DNA of 64,000 bases. It comes from Serinibacter arcticus (GTDB taxonomy: Bacteria > Actinomycetota > Actinomycetes > Actinomycetales > Beutenbergiaceae). The notes under the pieces were generated by a model. It was not told the origin of the DNA and did not search any database. It saw only the letters and a program-made list of their open reading frames with translations. The position numbers were made by a program, and so were the translations under genes. The stretch is taken from the NCBI RefSeq assembly GCF_003121705.1, contig NZ_PYHR01000002.1, positions 3,224,001 through 3,288,000 of the forward strand, written 5' to 3'. Positions 16,582-24,318 of the stretch are shown one piece after another (the first letter of the stretch is position 1; every line of letters begins with the position of its first letter).

Positions 16582-17472
16582 ATGCGCCTGTCGACCGTCA
16601 TCCTGCCGATCCACGCCCGTGCCGCCGCCGTCGCCCACTGGCAGCGGGCCGAGCAGCTCGGCTTCCACACGGCCTACACCTACGACCACCTCTCGTGGCG
16701 CACGTTCCGCGACGGCCCGTGGTTCGACGCGCTCCTCACGCTGGCCCAGGCCGCCTCCGTCACCTCGACCCTGCGGCTCGGGACGCTGGTGACGACGCCG
16801 AACTTCCGTCACCCGGTCACCCTCGCCAAGGACCTGATGACGCTCGACGACATCTCCGACGGCCGCCTCACCGTCGGGCTCGGTGCCGGGACGGACGGCT
16901 TCGACGCCGCCGTGCTCGGCGAGCCGCCGCTCACCCCGAAGCGTCGCGCCGACCGGTTCGCCGAGCTGGTCACGCACCTCGACCTCCTGCTGCGCGAGGG
17001 CGACGTGTCGGTGGCGGGGGAGTTCTTCACGGCGTTCGAGGCCCGCACGATCCCGGGCTGCGTGCAGCGGCCGCGGATCCCGTTCGCCGTCGCCGCCACC
17101 GGACCGCGCGGGCTGCGGCTCGCGGCCCGGCACGGCCAGTCGTGGGTGACGACGGGCGACCCCACGCTCGAGGAGGATGCCACGGCGGAGCAGTCGCGGG
17201 CGTCGATCGCCCGTCAGGTCGCGCGGCTCGAGGCGGCGTGCGAGGCGGACAACCGCGACCCGGCGAGCATCGAGCGGGTCCTGCTGACGGGCTTCCTGCC
17301 CGACGACGCCTTCCGGTCGGTGGCGGCGTTCGAGGACGTCGCCCGCGCCCACGCCGAGCTCGGGATCACCGAGATCGTGGTGCACGCGCCCATCCCCGAC
17401 ACCCAGTTCGCGATGGACGAGGCCGTCTACGAGGGGATCGCCGGGCTCGCGCCGTCGCTCGCGGACGTCTGA
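16582..17472 (+). CDS. LLM-class flavin/F420-dependent oxidoreductase
   Basis: The 296-residue protein is a luciferase-like TIM barrel: AEQLGFHTAYTYDHLSWR, LGTLVTTPNFRHPVTLAKDLMTLDDISDGRLTVGLGAG and FAVAATGPRGLRLAARHGQSWVTTGDP are the conserved strands and cofactor loops. Actinobacterial members mostly use F420H2 or FMN for hydride transfer; I cannot tell which here. It is shorter than bacterial luciferase and similar to the MSMEG-type F420 family. It is monocistronic and convergent with the TetR gene. Substrate unknown. Confidence 0.87.
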   Translation: MRLSTVILPIHARAAAVAHWQRAEQLGFHTAYTYDHLSWRTFRDGPWFDALLTLAQAASVTSTLRLGTLVTTPNFRHPVTLAKDLMTLDDISDGRLTVGLGAGTDGFDAAVLGEPPLTPKRRADRFAELVTHLDLLLREGDVSVAGEFFTAFEARTIPGCVQRPRIPFAVAATGPRGLRLAARHGQSWVTTGDPTLEEDATAEQSRASIARQVARLEAACEADNRDPASIERVLLTGFLPDDAFRSVAAFEDVARAHAELGITEIVVHAPIPDTQFAMDEAVYEGIAGLAPSLADV

Positions 17473-17479
17473 GCGTGCC

Positions 17480-18136
17480 TCAGCGGTAGCCGTCCCACAC
17501 CGGGGAGGGGAAGAGGACCTGCTCGTACCGTGCCCACTCCGTCACCAGGTCGATCGGCGGGTCGCGGAACAGGCGGACCTGCAGCCCGTCCATCGAGGCG
17601 AGGGTCATCTCCACGAGGGGACGGAGGCTCGAGAACCCACCGGTCGACGGCGGGACGCGCCACCGGGTCGCCGAGTACAGCCCCCAGGCGGCGTCGGGAC
17701 GCTGCCGGAAGTACTCGTGCGCGGGGTGCTCGGGGGAGGAGGACTCCGCCCCCAGCACCATGTAGAGCTTGATCAGCTGCGGGTCGCGCGCGTTGTTCGC
17801 CACCAGGTAGCGGAAGTAGCCGGGGAGCGAGGCGCCGTCGGGGTGGGTCGCAGCGGGGTCGCCGGTCGCCACGTAGTCCTCGGGGTCGAACCGCTGGTCG
17901 TAGGCCTGCTCCACCAGCAGCTGCAGCAGCCCCTCCTTGGTGTGCACGTAGTGCAGGAGGCCGGGCTGGGTGAGCCCGACGGCGTCGGCCACGTCCTTGA
18001 GCGACATCCCGTAGAAGCCCTGCTCGCCCACGAGGCGCGTGGCGGCCTCGACGATCTGGCGACGGCGTTCGGCGGGCGGGAGGCGGACGCGCGAGCGTGG
18101 CGCAGCCGGGGGCGTCGACGAGTTCGCGGGGGGCAC
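17480..18136 (-). CDS. TetR-family regulator of the adjacent glycoside locus
   Basis: The N-terminal helix-turn-helix reads RRQIVEAATRLVGEQGFYGMSLKDVADAVGLTQPGLLHYVHTKEGLL, typical of TetR; the remaining ~150 residues form the ligand domain. The start is placed at GTG 18136, where TACCGT lies six bases upstream, since the in-frame upstream sequence has no start signal. The gene is divergent from the MFS-GH30 operon. A perfect CGACCGGTCG palindrome at 18158-18167 lies in its own promoter and related TACCGACCGT words flank the MFS promoter, so autoregulation and repression of the sugar genes are likely. Confidence 0.85.
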   Translation of the reverse strand: MPPANSSTPPAAPRSRVRLPPAERRRQIVEAATRLVGEQGFYGMSLKDVADAVGLTQPGLLHYVHTKEGLLQLLVEQAYDQRFDPEDYVATGDPAATHPDGASLPGYFRYLVANNARDPQLIKLYMVLGAESSSPEHPAHEYFRQRPDAAWGLYSATRWRVPPSTGGFSSLRPLVEMTLASMDGLQVRLFRDPPIDLVTEWARYEQVLFPSPVWDGYR

Positions 18137-18142
18137 GCAACC

Positions 18143-18148
18143 ACGGTA
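18143..18148 (-). promoter_or_regulatory. -10 element for leaderless TetR mRNA
   Basis: TACCGT, six bases from the GTG at 18136; the CGACCGGTCG palindrome lies ten bases further upstream. Confidence 0.5.
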
Positions 18149-18212
18149 GTGGGAAAGCGACCGGTCGTTCGTTCCGCGCCACAGCGCCGTTCGGGGCGTC
18201 AAGACCAACCGC

Positions 18213-18280
18213 ACGGTCGGTATTGACACTCGCCGGGGGCGGGTCTACCGTCGACCCCGTTACCTAGTGGACGGTCGGTA
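18213..18280 (+). promoter_or_regulatory. MFS-GH30 promoter flanked by two TetR-type operators
   Basis: TTGACA (18223-18228) and TACCGT (18246-18251) are separated by 17 bases, a strong vegetative promoter. The ten-base word ACGGTCGGTA occurs directly before the -35 box (18213-18222) and again at 18271-18280, about 13-22 bases after the expected transcript start. The second copy is fused to TACCTAGTGG (18261-18270), which resembles the centre of the palindrome in front of the second TetR gene. The 5' leader (about 140 bases) includes a perfect 8-bp stem at 18306-18322. Confidence 0.65.
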
Positions 18281-18399
18281 GCCGCACCCGTGAGGGGCGA
18301 GGCGGCCTCGTGGTCCACGAGGTCTCCGTGCGGGAGCGGTTCAACGGTCCCGTCTCCCGTGGGACAGCCCGTCGCTGTCTCCTACCGAAGAAGGTGGAC

Positions 18400-19713
18400 A
18401 TGGACTACCCCCCGGCCTCGCGAACGGACGCCGCTCTGCTCGTCGACGAGCCCGTCGGCCTCGCTCCCGAGCTGGCTCCCGACACCGGCAAGCCGTTCGA
18501 CCGCGCTCGCACGCTGCGGTTCGGCCTCGGCTTCCTCGCGTTCGGAGCGCTGTGGATCATCGGCCTCCAGGTGGTCGCCGCCGTGCTGCTGCCGCAGCGG
18601 CTGCGGGACATCGGCGTCGCCTCGCCCGAGACCCTGCTCGGCACGATCAGTGCCGTGACGGCCGTCGTCTCGCTGGTCTCCAACCTCGTCTTCGGCAACC
18701 TGTCCGACCGCACGCGCGGACGTTTCGGCCGCCGGGCCCCCTGGATCCTCGGTGGGGCCGTGCTCGGTGGCGTGGCGCTCGCCGCGATCGGGTTCCTCGA
18801 GAGCCCTCTCCTGATCACCGTCTCCTACTGCGTCAGCATGGTCGGCCTCAACATGATGCTGGCCCCCGCCGTCGCCGTCCTCGCCGACCGGGTGCCGATG
18901 CGCCTGCGCGGCACGATGTCCGCCTTCTACGGCGGTGGCCTGACCGCCGGCGCCCCGATCGGCGCCCTCGTCGGCGCCGCGTTCATCACGAACTCGCTGC
19001 CCGGCTTCGTGCTCGGCGGCGGACTGATGGTGGTCGGTGGCGTCGTGGCGCTCGTCGTGTGGCCGCGCGAGGCCTCCGCGGAAGCGCTGCCGGCCGCCGG
19101 ATCGAGCCTGAAGGAGGTGCTCGCCTCCTTCCGCCCGCCGCGCCACGCGCCCGACTTCTACCTGGCGTTCGTCGGTCGCCTCTTCATGCTCGTCAGCTAC
19201 CAGATGGTGATGGCCTACCAGCTGTACATCGTCCAGGACCACGTCGGCCAGACGGTGGCGGAGTCCGCGCGCACGATCGCCACGATGTCGGTCATCCTGC
19301 TGGTCGTGGGTCTGGTCGGCTCGGTCGTCTCCGGCCCGATCTCGGACCTCGTCGGGCGCCGCAAGCTGCCGGTCGTGATCTCCAGCGTGCTGTTCGCCGT
19401 CGGGATCGCGATGCCGTGGCTGATGCCGACGCCGATGGGCATGTTCCTGTTCGCCGGCATCGCGGGCTTCGGGTACGGCGTCTACACCTCGGTGGACCAG
19501 GCGCTGAACGTCGACGTGCTGCCGAACCAGGAGGAGGCGGGCAAGGACCTCGGCATCCTCAACCTCTCCACGACCGCCGGTCAGACGATCGGCCCGCTGG
19601 TCACCTCCGCCATCGTCGTCGCCACCGGGAGCTACTCGGTCGTGTTCATGGTGTCGATCTGCGCGGCCCTGCTCGGGGCCCTGGCGATCGCCCGGATCAG
19701 GAGCGTCCGATGA
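18400..19713 (+). CDS. MFS transporter (sugar/glycoside uptake, GPH-like)
   Basis: The 437-residue protein has about twelve hydrophobic helices. The NLVFGNLSDRTRGRFGRRAPWILGG loop is the signature between helices 2 and 3 of major-facilitator proteins, with a second, weaker copy SGPISDLVGRRK in the other half. Such sequences with RTRxRFGRRAP are frequent in carriers next to glycoside hydrolases. GAAGAAGG precedes the ATG by five bases. Its stop overlaps the GH30 start (ATGA), so the two are one operon; the carrier likely imports the glycoside that GH30, GH42 and GH3 then hydrolyse. The transported sugar is unknown. Confidence 0.88.
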   Translation: MDYPPASRTDAALLVDEPVGLAPELAPDTGKPFDRARTLRFGLGFLAFGALWIIGLQVVAAVLLPQRLRDIGVASPETLLGTISAVTAVVSLVSNLVFGNLSDRTRGRFGRRAPWILGGAVLGGVALAAIGFLESPLLITVSYCVSMVGLNMMLAPAVAVLADRVPMRLRGTMSAFYGGGLTAGAPIGALVGAAFITNSLPGFVLGGGLMVVGGVVALVVWPREASAEALPAAGSSLKEVLASFRPPRHAPDFYLAFVGRLFMLVSYQMVMAYQLYIVQDHVGQTVAESARTIATMSVILLVVGLVGSVVSGPISDLVGRRKLPVVISSVLFAVGIAMPWLMPTPMGMFLFAGIAGFGYGVYTSVDQALNVDVLPNQEEAGKDLGILNLSTTAGQTIGPLVTSAIVVATGSYSVVFMVSICAALLGALAIARIRSVR

Positions 19714-21080
19714 GGCTCGCGAGCTGGACCGTCACCACCGAGACCGCGCCCTGGCGCGCGGGCCCCGCCGTCGAGCCGTCGTCGGTCACCGCGATGCCGG
19801 ACGTGTTCCTCCAGCTCGACACCGAGCTGCAGGAGATCACGGGCTTCGGGACCGCGTTCAACGAGATGGGGTGGACGTCGCTCGCACACCTGAGCGAGGA
19901 GCAGCGCGCCGAGATCCTGCACGAGCTGTACGCGCCCGGGGTGGGCGGGAGCTTCACCCTCGGTCGGATGCCGGTCGGCGCGAACGACTTCTCGCGCGAC
20001 TGGTACTCCTACGACGAGGTGCCCGGTGACCTCGAGCTGGAGCACTTCTCGATCGCGAACGACCACGAGACGCTCATCCCGTTCATCCGGGCGGCGAAGG
20101 AGCACCAGCCGGAGCTGGCCGTCTGGGCCTCGCCGTGGAGCCCGCCGTCGTGGATGAAGACGAACGGGCACTACGCCGCCGCGCGCCCCGCGATCGCCTT
20201 CAGCCAGGTGGAGAACGGGCTCGAGGAGCACCAGGTCGGCGTCGAGGGCACGGACATGTTCATCCTCGAGGAGGCGTACCTCGCGGCGTACGCGGCCTAC
20301 TTCGGGAAGTTCGTCGACGCCTACGCCGAGCAGGGCATCGCGATCGGCATGGTGATGCCGCAGAACGAGTTCAACTCCCCGCAGGTGTTCCCGAGCTGCA
20401 CGTGGACGCCCGAGGGCCTCGCGGCCTTCCTCCGACACCTCGGTCCGGAGATGGCCTCGCGCGGCGTCGAGGTCTTCCTCGGCACGCTCGAGCGGGCGAA
20501 CGGGGCGCTGGTCGACGGCGTGCTGGCCGACGCCGAGGCGGCCGCCGTCGTGCGCGGTGTCGGGGTGCAGTGGCACGGGAAGGGCGCCGTCCGGCTCCTG
20601 CACCGGGATCACCCTGAGCTGCCGATCTGGCAGACCGAGCAGGAGTGCGGCGACGGCAGGAACGACTGGCGCTTCGCGCGCTACTCGTGGGCGCTCATGC
20701 GCGACTTCCTCCTCGACGGCGCCTCCGCCTACCACTACTGGAACCTGTCGCTCGAGCAGGGTGGGGTGAGCCGCTGGGGCTGGTCGCAGAACTCGCTCGT
20801 GGTGGTCGACGCCGAGGCCGGGACCTACGAGTTCACGCACGAGTACCAGGTGCTCAAGCACGTGAGCCACTTCGTCAAGCCGGGCGCGCACCTCATCCAG
20901 GCACTCAGCTACACGGGGTTCGAGAACCAGCTGGCGTTCCGCAACCCCGACGGGTCGATCGTCGTGGTGATGCAGAACGACCTCGCGGTCGAGCAGCCGG
21001 TCTCGATCCTCGTGGGGGAGCAGGTGCTGACGCCGGTGCTGCCGGCGGACTCGCTGAGCACGTTCGTCATCGAGCTCTGA
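19710..21080 (+). CDS. Glycoside hydrolase family 30 (glucosylceramidase-like)
   Basis: The 456-residue protein lacks a signal peptide and so is cytoplasmic. It starts with the GFGTAFNEMGW segment and has the GH30 catalytic pair: acid/base Glu in VMPQNEFNSP and nucleophile Glu in IWQTEQECG; SYWHYWNLSLEQGG-type residues close the barrel and a C-terminal beta domain (NPDGSIVVVMQNDL) follows. GH30 members act on beta-glucosyl, beta-xylosyl or beta-1,6-linked glycosides with retention. ATG start overlaps the transporter stop. It shares its operon only with the MFS carrier. Confidence 0.9.
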   Translation: MRLASWTVTTETAPWRAGPAVEPSSVTAMPDVFLQLDTELQEITGFGTAFNEMGWTSLAHLSEEQRAEILHELYAPGVGGSFTLGRMPVGANDFSRDWYSYDEVPGDLELEHFSIANDHETLIPFIRAAKEHQPELAVWASPWSPPSWMKTNGHYAAARPAIAFSQVENGLEEHQVGVEGTDMFILEEAYLAAYAAYFGKFVDAYAEQGIAIGMVMPQNEFNSPQVFPSCTWTPEGLAAFLRHLGPEMASRGVEVFLGTLERANGALVDGVLADAEAAAVVRGVGVQWHGKGAVRLLHRDHPELPIWQTEQECGDGRNDWRFARYSWALMRDFLLDGASAYHYWNLSLEQGGVSRWGWSQNSLVVVDAEAGTYEFTHEYQVLKHVSHFVKPGAHLIQALSYTGFENQLAFRNPDGSIVVVMQNDLAVEQPVSILVGEQVLTPVLPADSLSTFVIEL

Positions 21081-21168
21081 CCGGGGCGCCGGCGCCCCCG
21101 GGCCGGACCCGCGAGGCGGAGGGCCGCCACCGCTTCGGCGGCGGCGGCCCTCCGCCGTCGCCCCCGTC

Positions 21169-21353
21169 GGCGAGGGGCTTCTGCACCGCCGGCGAGGGGT
21201 TTACGCCCCGCGGCGAGGGGCTTACGCACCACCCGCGAGGGCGACGCAACCGTGGTGGCGTCGACCCTGCCAGGATCGACGCCACGTCGGACAGATCGCC
21301 CTCGGCGGGAGCTGGTGCGTAAGCCCCTCGGCGGTGGTGCAGAAGGCCCTCGC
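21169..21353. repeat. Nested inverted repeats between convergent GH30 and GH42 genes
   Basis: The 318-base gap holds three left-hand copies of a GGCGAGGGGYTTMYGC word (from 21169, 21190 and 21212) and two right-hand inverted copies (21313-21333, 21336-21353). 21211-21231 pairs with 21313-21333 at 20 of 21 positions and 21169-21187 with 21336-21353 at 17 of 18. The centre is a separate 10-bp hairpin (21254-21284, GTGGCGTCGA with its complement). The whole can fold as concentric stems; no gene was seen in it. Confidence 0.75.
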
Positions 21354-21398
21354 GGAGGGTATGGGGGGCGGGGCGGGGCGCGGAGGGGCCGGGGCCCG

Positions 21399-23462
21399 TC
21401 AGGACTCCAGGATGACGAGGTCCCAGGGGGCGATCGTGAGCTCGTCGCCCTGCGTGACCGTGGCGCCGTCGGCCAGCACCGAGGTGCCGGAGACCGGGGC
21501 CGCGAGCGTCGCCGTCGTGGGCGAGTAGTTCAGCAGGTAGACGACGGCGTTGCCGCGTCCGTTCGTCCCGCGGCGGACGCGCACCCCGGGGGCCGAGGCG
21601 CCGGCCGCCGTCGTCGCGAGCTCCTGCGGCCACTCCCACGCGCCCGCGCCGCGCAGCGTCAGCGCGAGGACGTCGCGCAGCACCTCCGGCGTCGTCATCG
21701 TGCCGAGGTAGGTGGCGGTGCCCGTCCCGACGGCGTTGCGCGTGATCGCGGCGTAGGAGCCCCACGCGGGGTGGTCGTAGGTCGCGAGCACCTGCGTGCC
21801 CTCCGCCGCGTCCAGCAGCTCCAGGAGGTGGAGGGCCTCGGGGTGCTCCCCGGCCGAGGTGAGCTCACCGGCGAGGGCCAGCCGGGCGCCGTCGGGCCTG
21901 GTGAACTGGTTGTAGGTCATCCCGAACACCTCGGTGAGCGCGTGCGGCGCGCGGTCGTGCCACACCTTGACGTGCTCGTTCGTGACACCGAGGCGGAACG
22001 TGGAGACGAGGTGGCCGCCGTCGTGCACGTACTGCGCGAGGCGCTCGAGCGTGGCCTCGGGCGTGACGTAGAGCGCGGGCGTGAGGACCATCGCGTAGTC
22101 GGCGAGGTTCTCGGCGTCCACGGGCACGAAGTCGATCTCGACGTTGAGGTCGAAGAGTGCGTCGTAGACCCAGCGGAGCACGTCGTTGTAGCCGATCGAC
22201 GTGCCGAAGACGCCGTTGATGAAGCCGGTCTCGATCGTCGACCACTCCAGGGCCGTCAGGGACTCGTTGCTCACCATGACCGCCACGCGGTTGGCCTTGT
22301 GCAGACCGGTGAGCGACGCGGCGTGCTCCTCCCACTCCGCCCCGATGACGCCGGACTCGAGGTAGGTCGGGTTCGGCTCGAAGTCGTGGCTGAGCAGACC
22401 CTTCCAGTACGTCTCGAAGGAGTTGTGGATGGAGTGCCAGTGCCAGTACATGACGCCGAGCGCACCACTGGCGAGGTGGCTGTAAGCCTGCAGCCGCAGC
22501 TGACCCGGGAACGGCAGCCAGCCCATCTGACCCTGCGCCTGCGTCTCGAGCACGAGGTAGTTCGCACCGTGCTTGATCGAGCGGGTCATGTCGCCGCCGA
22601 ACGCGATCTCGCGGCCCGTCAGTCGCGACTGCGTCGGGTGGTAGATGTCGGTGCCCGCGAGGCTGACGGTCGACGCCGCTGTGAAGTGGTTGACCGAGGG
22701 CTGCAGCCCGTAGGACCAGCCGGGCGCCCAGTCGAAGTCGAAGTTCTGCGTGACGAACTGGTCGTCGCGGGCGTACTCGCGCACGATGCCGGCCTGCCAG
22801 CCGAGGAACTCGTCCACGAGCCCGCGCCGGAAGGTCTCGAAGGCACCCGCGAGAGAGGCGTTGATCGTGCCGCGGACGTCGGGGAAGTCCTCCCACGCGT
22901 CGATGCGGTTGGACCAGTAGTCCAGGCCGAACGCCTGGTTGAGGGCGACGAGGTCGCCGTCGAACTCCTGGCGCAGGTGCTTGACGAAGGCGCGCTGCAG
23001 GTCGGGGGAGGCGCTGCCGTAGTGCTTGGTCTCGTTGTCGATCTGGAAGCCGATGACGTTGCGGCGGTGCGCCGTGTGCTCCAGCAGCGTGCGGATCACG
23101 CGCTCGCCGTAGAAGCGGTAGGCGGGGTTGACGATGTCCATGTTCTGCCGGACGCCGTAGCGGCCGGGGCCGGCCTGCGTCTCCGCGATGACGTCCGGGT
23201 GCGAGGCGACGAGCCAGGCCGGGACGGCGTACGTGGGTGTGCCGACGATGACGTCGATGCCCGCGGCCTCCATCGCGTCGATCGCGCGATCGACGTGCGT
23301 GAAGTCGAAGACGCCGGGCTGCGGTTCGAGCGTGCTCCAGGTCGACTCGGCGATGCGCACGACCGTGTGGCGCGCTGCCGTCATCATCGCGACGTCGGCG
23401 TCGATCCGGTCGTAGGGCAGGTACTCGTCGTAGTACGCGGTGCCGTACAGCAGCTTGTCCAT
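21399..23462 (-). CDS. Beta-galactosidase, GH42
   Basis: The 687-residue enzyme has all three GH42 parts: TIM barrel beginning LLYGTAYYDEYLP, trimerisation domain and C-terminal beta sandwich. The acid/base Glu is in GFQIDNETKHYG and the nucleophile Glu in NYLVLETQAQGQ. There is no signal peptide. GAGGAGGA lies nine bases before the ATG. GH42 enzymes hydrolyse beta-galactosides, and in soil actinobacteria often plant galacto- or arabino-oligosaccharides rather than lactose. It is divergent from the second TetR gene, whose operator palindrome sits in the shared promoter region. Confidence 0.94.
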   Translation of the reverse strand: MDKLLYGTAYYDEYLPYDRIDADVAMMTAARHTVVRIAESTWSTLEPQPGVFDFTHVDRAIDAMEAAGIDVIVGTPTYAVPAWLVASHPDVIAETQAGPGRYGVRQNMDIVNPAYRFYGERVIRTLLEHTAHRRNVIGFQIDNETKHYGSASPDLQRAFVKHLRQEFDGDLVALNQAFGLDYWSNRIDAWEDFPDVRGTINASLAGAFETFRRGLVDEFLGWQAGIVREYARDDQFVTQNFDFDWAPGWSYGLQPSVNHFTAASTVSLAGTDIYHPTQSRLTGREIAFGGDMTRSIKHGANYLVLETQAQGQMGWLPFPGQLRLQAYSHLASGALGVMYWHWHSIHNSFETYWKGLLSHDFEPNPTYLESGVIGAEWEEHAASLTGLHKANRVAVMVSNESLTALEWSTIETGFINGVFGTSIGYNDVLRWVYDALFDLNVEIDFVPVDAENLADYAMVLTPALYVTPEATLERLAQYVHDGGHLVSTFRLGVTNEHVKVWHDRAPHALTEVFGMTYNQFTRPDGARLALAGELTSAGEHPEALHLLELLDAAEGTQVLATYDHPAWGSYAAITRNAVGTGTATYLGTMTTPEVLRDVLALTLRGAGAWEWPQELATTAAGASAPGVRVRRGTNGRGNAVVYLLNYSPTTATLAAPVSGTSVLADGATVTQGDELTIAPWDLVILES

Positions 23463-23512
23463 GTTTCGCAGTCCTCCTCGTGGCGAGAGCCGGGCGCCGA
23501 CCCGCCTCCACC

Positions 23513-23534
23513 TTACCTACCAAGTGGTAGATAA
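23513..23534. promoter_or_regulatory. Palindromic operator between GH42 and TetR2
   Basis: CTACCA-AG-TGGTAG (23517-23530) is a perfect two-fold repeat, extended by TTAC and ATAA flanks. It overlaps GATAAT (23530-23535), a plausible -10 for the plus-strand tetR, and TAAGGT on the minus strand for GH42, so one repressor dimer could block both directions. Confidence 0.7.
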
Positions 23535-23593
23535 TGGGATGGGTCGGGGCGGCGGGGCCAGCCGCGTACGGTGGACGACATGGAGCGGGACCG

Positions 23594-24241
23594 ATGAGTG
23601 CCACCACGGAGACGACGAGGACGACGAAGCCGACGCGCGGGGCCAGGGGTGGCTACGCGAAGGGCCGGGCGCGCCGCAACGACATCATCCAGTCCGCGAT
23701 CGGGCTGTTCGGCGAGGTCGGGTTCCACGGCGCCTCGCTGCGCGACATCGCCGCGCGCTCCGGCGTCTCGCACCCGGGGCTGCTGCACCACTTCGCCACC
23801 AAGACGGCGCTGCTCGAGGCGGTGCTGGCCTACCGCGACGAGGCGGACGAGGCCGACCTCGACGCCGACGTCGAGCAGGGGCGCACCTGGCTCGAGGCGC
23901 TGGTGCGGCTCTCCCAGCGCAACCAGCTCCGCCGGCCGATCGTCGAGCTGTTCGCGGCACTCTCGGCCGAGGCGACCTCGGTCGACCACCCGGCGCACCA
24001 GTACTTCGTGGACCGGTACCTGACGAGCGTGGCCGCGGCCAGGGCCGATCTCGAGCGCTACGCCGAGGCGGGGCGCCTGCGGCCGGGGGTCGACATCGAT
24101 GTCGCCGCCCGCGCGATCATCGCGCTGATGGACGGGCTCCAGATCCAGTGGCTGATGTCGCTGGGACGGCCGAAGCGGGCCCAGGTGAACATGGCGGCGG
24201 ACCTCAGCGCCTACCTCGACCTGATCATCGAGCCGGCCTGA
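23594..24241 (+). CDS. TetR-family regulator (second, divergent from GH42)
   Basis: The 215-residue protein has the TetR helix-turn-helix (RRNDIIQSAIGLFGEVGFHGASLRDIAARSGVSHPGLLHHFATKTALLEAV) and a ligand domain similar in layout to the first TetR of this locus. The ATG at 23594, preceded by GGAG, is preferred over an in-frame upstream ATG that would overlap the operator. Divergent placement from the GH42 gene and the palindrome between them imply autoregulation and control of GH42, perhaps also of the MFS promoter, which carries a related word. Confidence 0.87.
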   Translation: MSATTETTRTTKPTRGARGGYAKGRARRNDIIQSAIGLFGEVGFHGASLRDIAARSGVSHPGLLHHFATKTALLEAVLAYRDEADEADLDADVEQGRTWLEALVRLSQRNQLRRPIVELFAALSAEATSVDHPAHQYFVDRYLTSVAAARADLERYAEAGRLRPGVDIDVAARAIIALMDGLQIQWLMSLGRPKRAQVNMAADLSAYLDLIIEPA

Positions 24242-24254
24242 TCATCGAGCCGGC
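24221..24254 (+). repeat. 17-bp perfect tandem duplication at the end of TetR2
   Basis: CTGATCATCGAGCCGGC occurs twice in a row; the stop codon of the regulator is created inside the second copy, so the duplicated bases downstream are untranslated. Confidence 0.85.
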
Positions 24255-24264
24255 CTGAACGACG

Positions 24265-24307
24265 ACGACGGCGGGCCGGCCTCCCGAGGAGGCCGGCCCG
24301 CCGTCGT
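24265..24307. terminator. Bidirectional hairpin terminator
   Basis: A perfect 20-bp stem (24265-24284 with 24288-24307) and three-base loop lie between convergent tetR and GH3 genes. Confidence 0.8.
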
Positions 24308-24318
24308 GCTCCGGTCGC

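Noticed and set aside
18250-18400. A riboswitch in the 140-base leader of the MFS-GH30 operon
   Set aside because: Only one perfect 8-bp stem and a weak second stem are visible; no known aptamer core was recognised, and flanking operator words explain regulation better.
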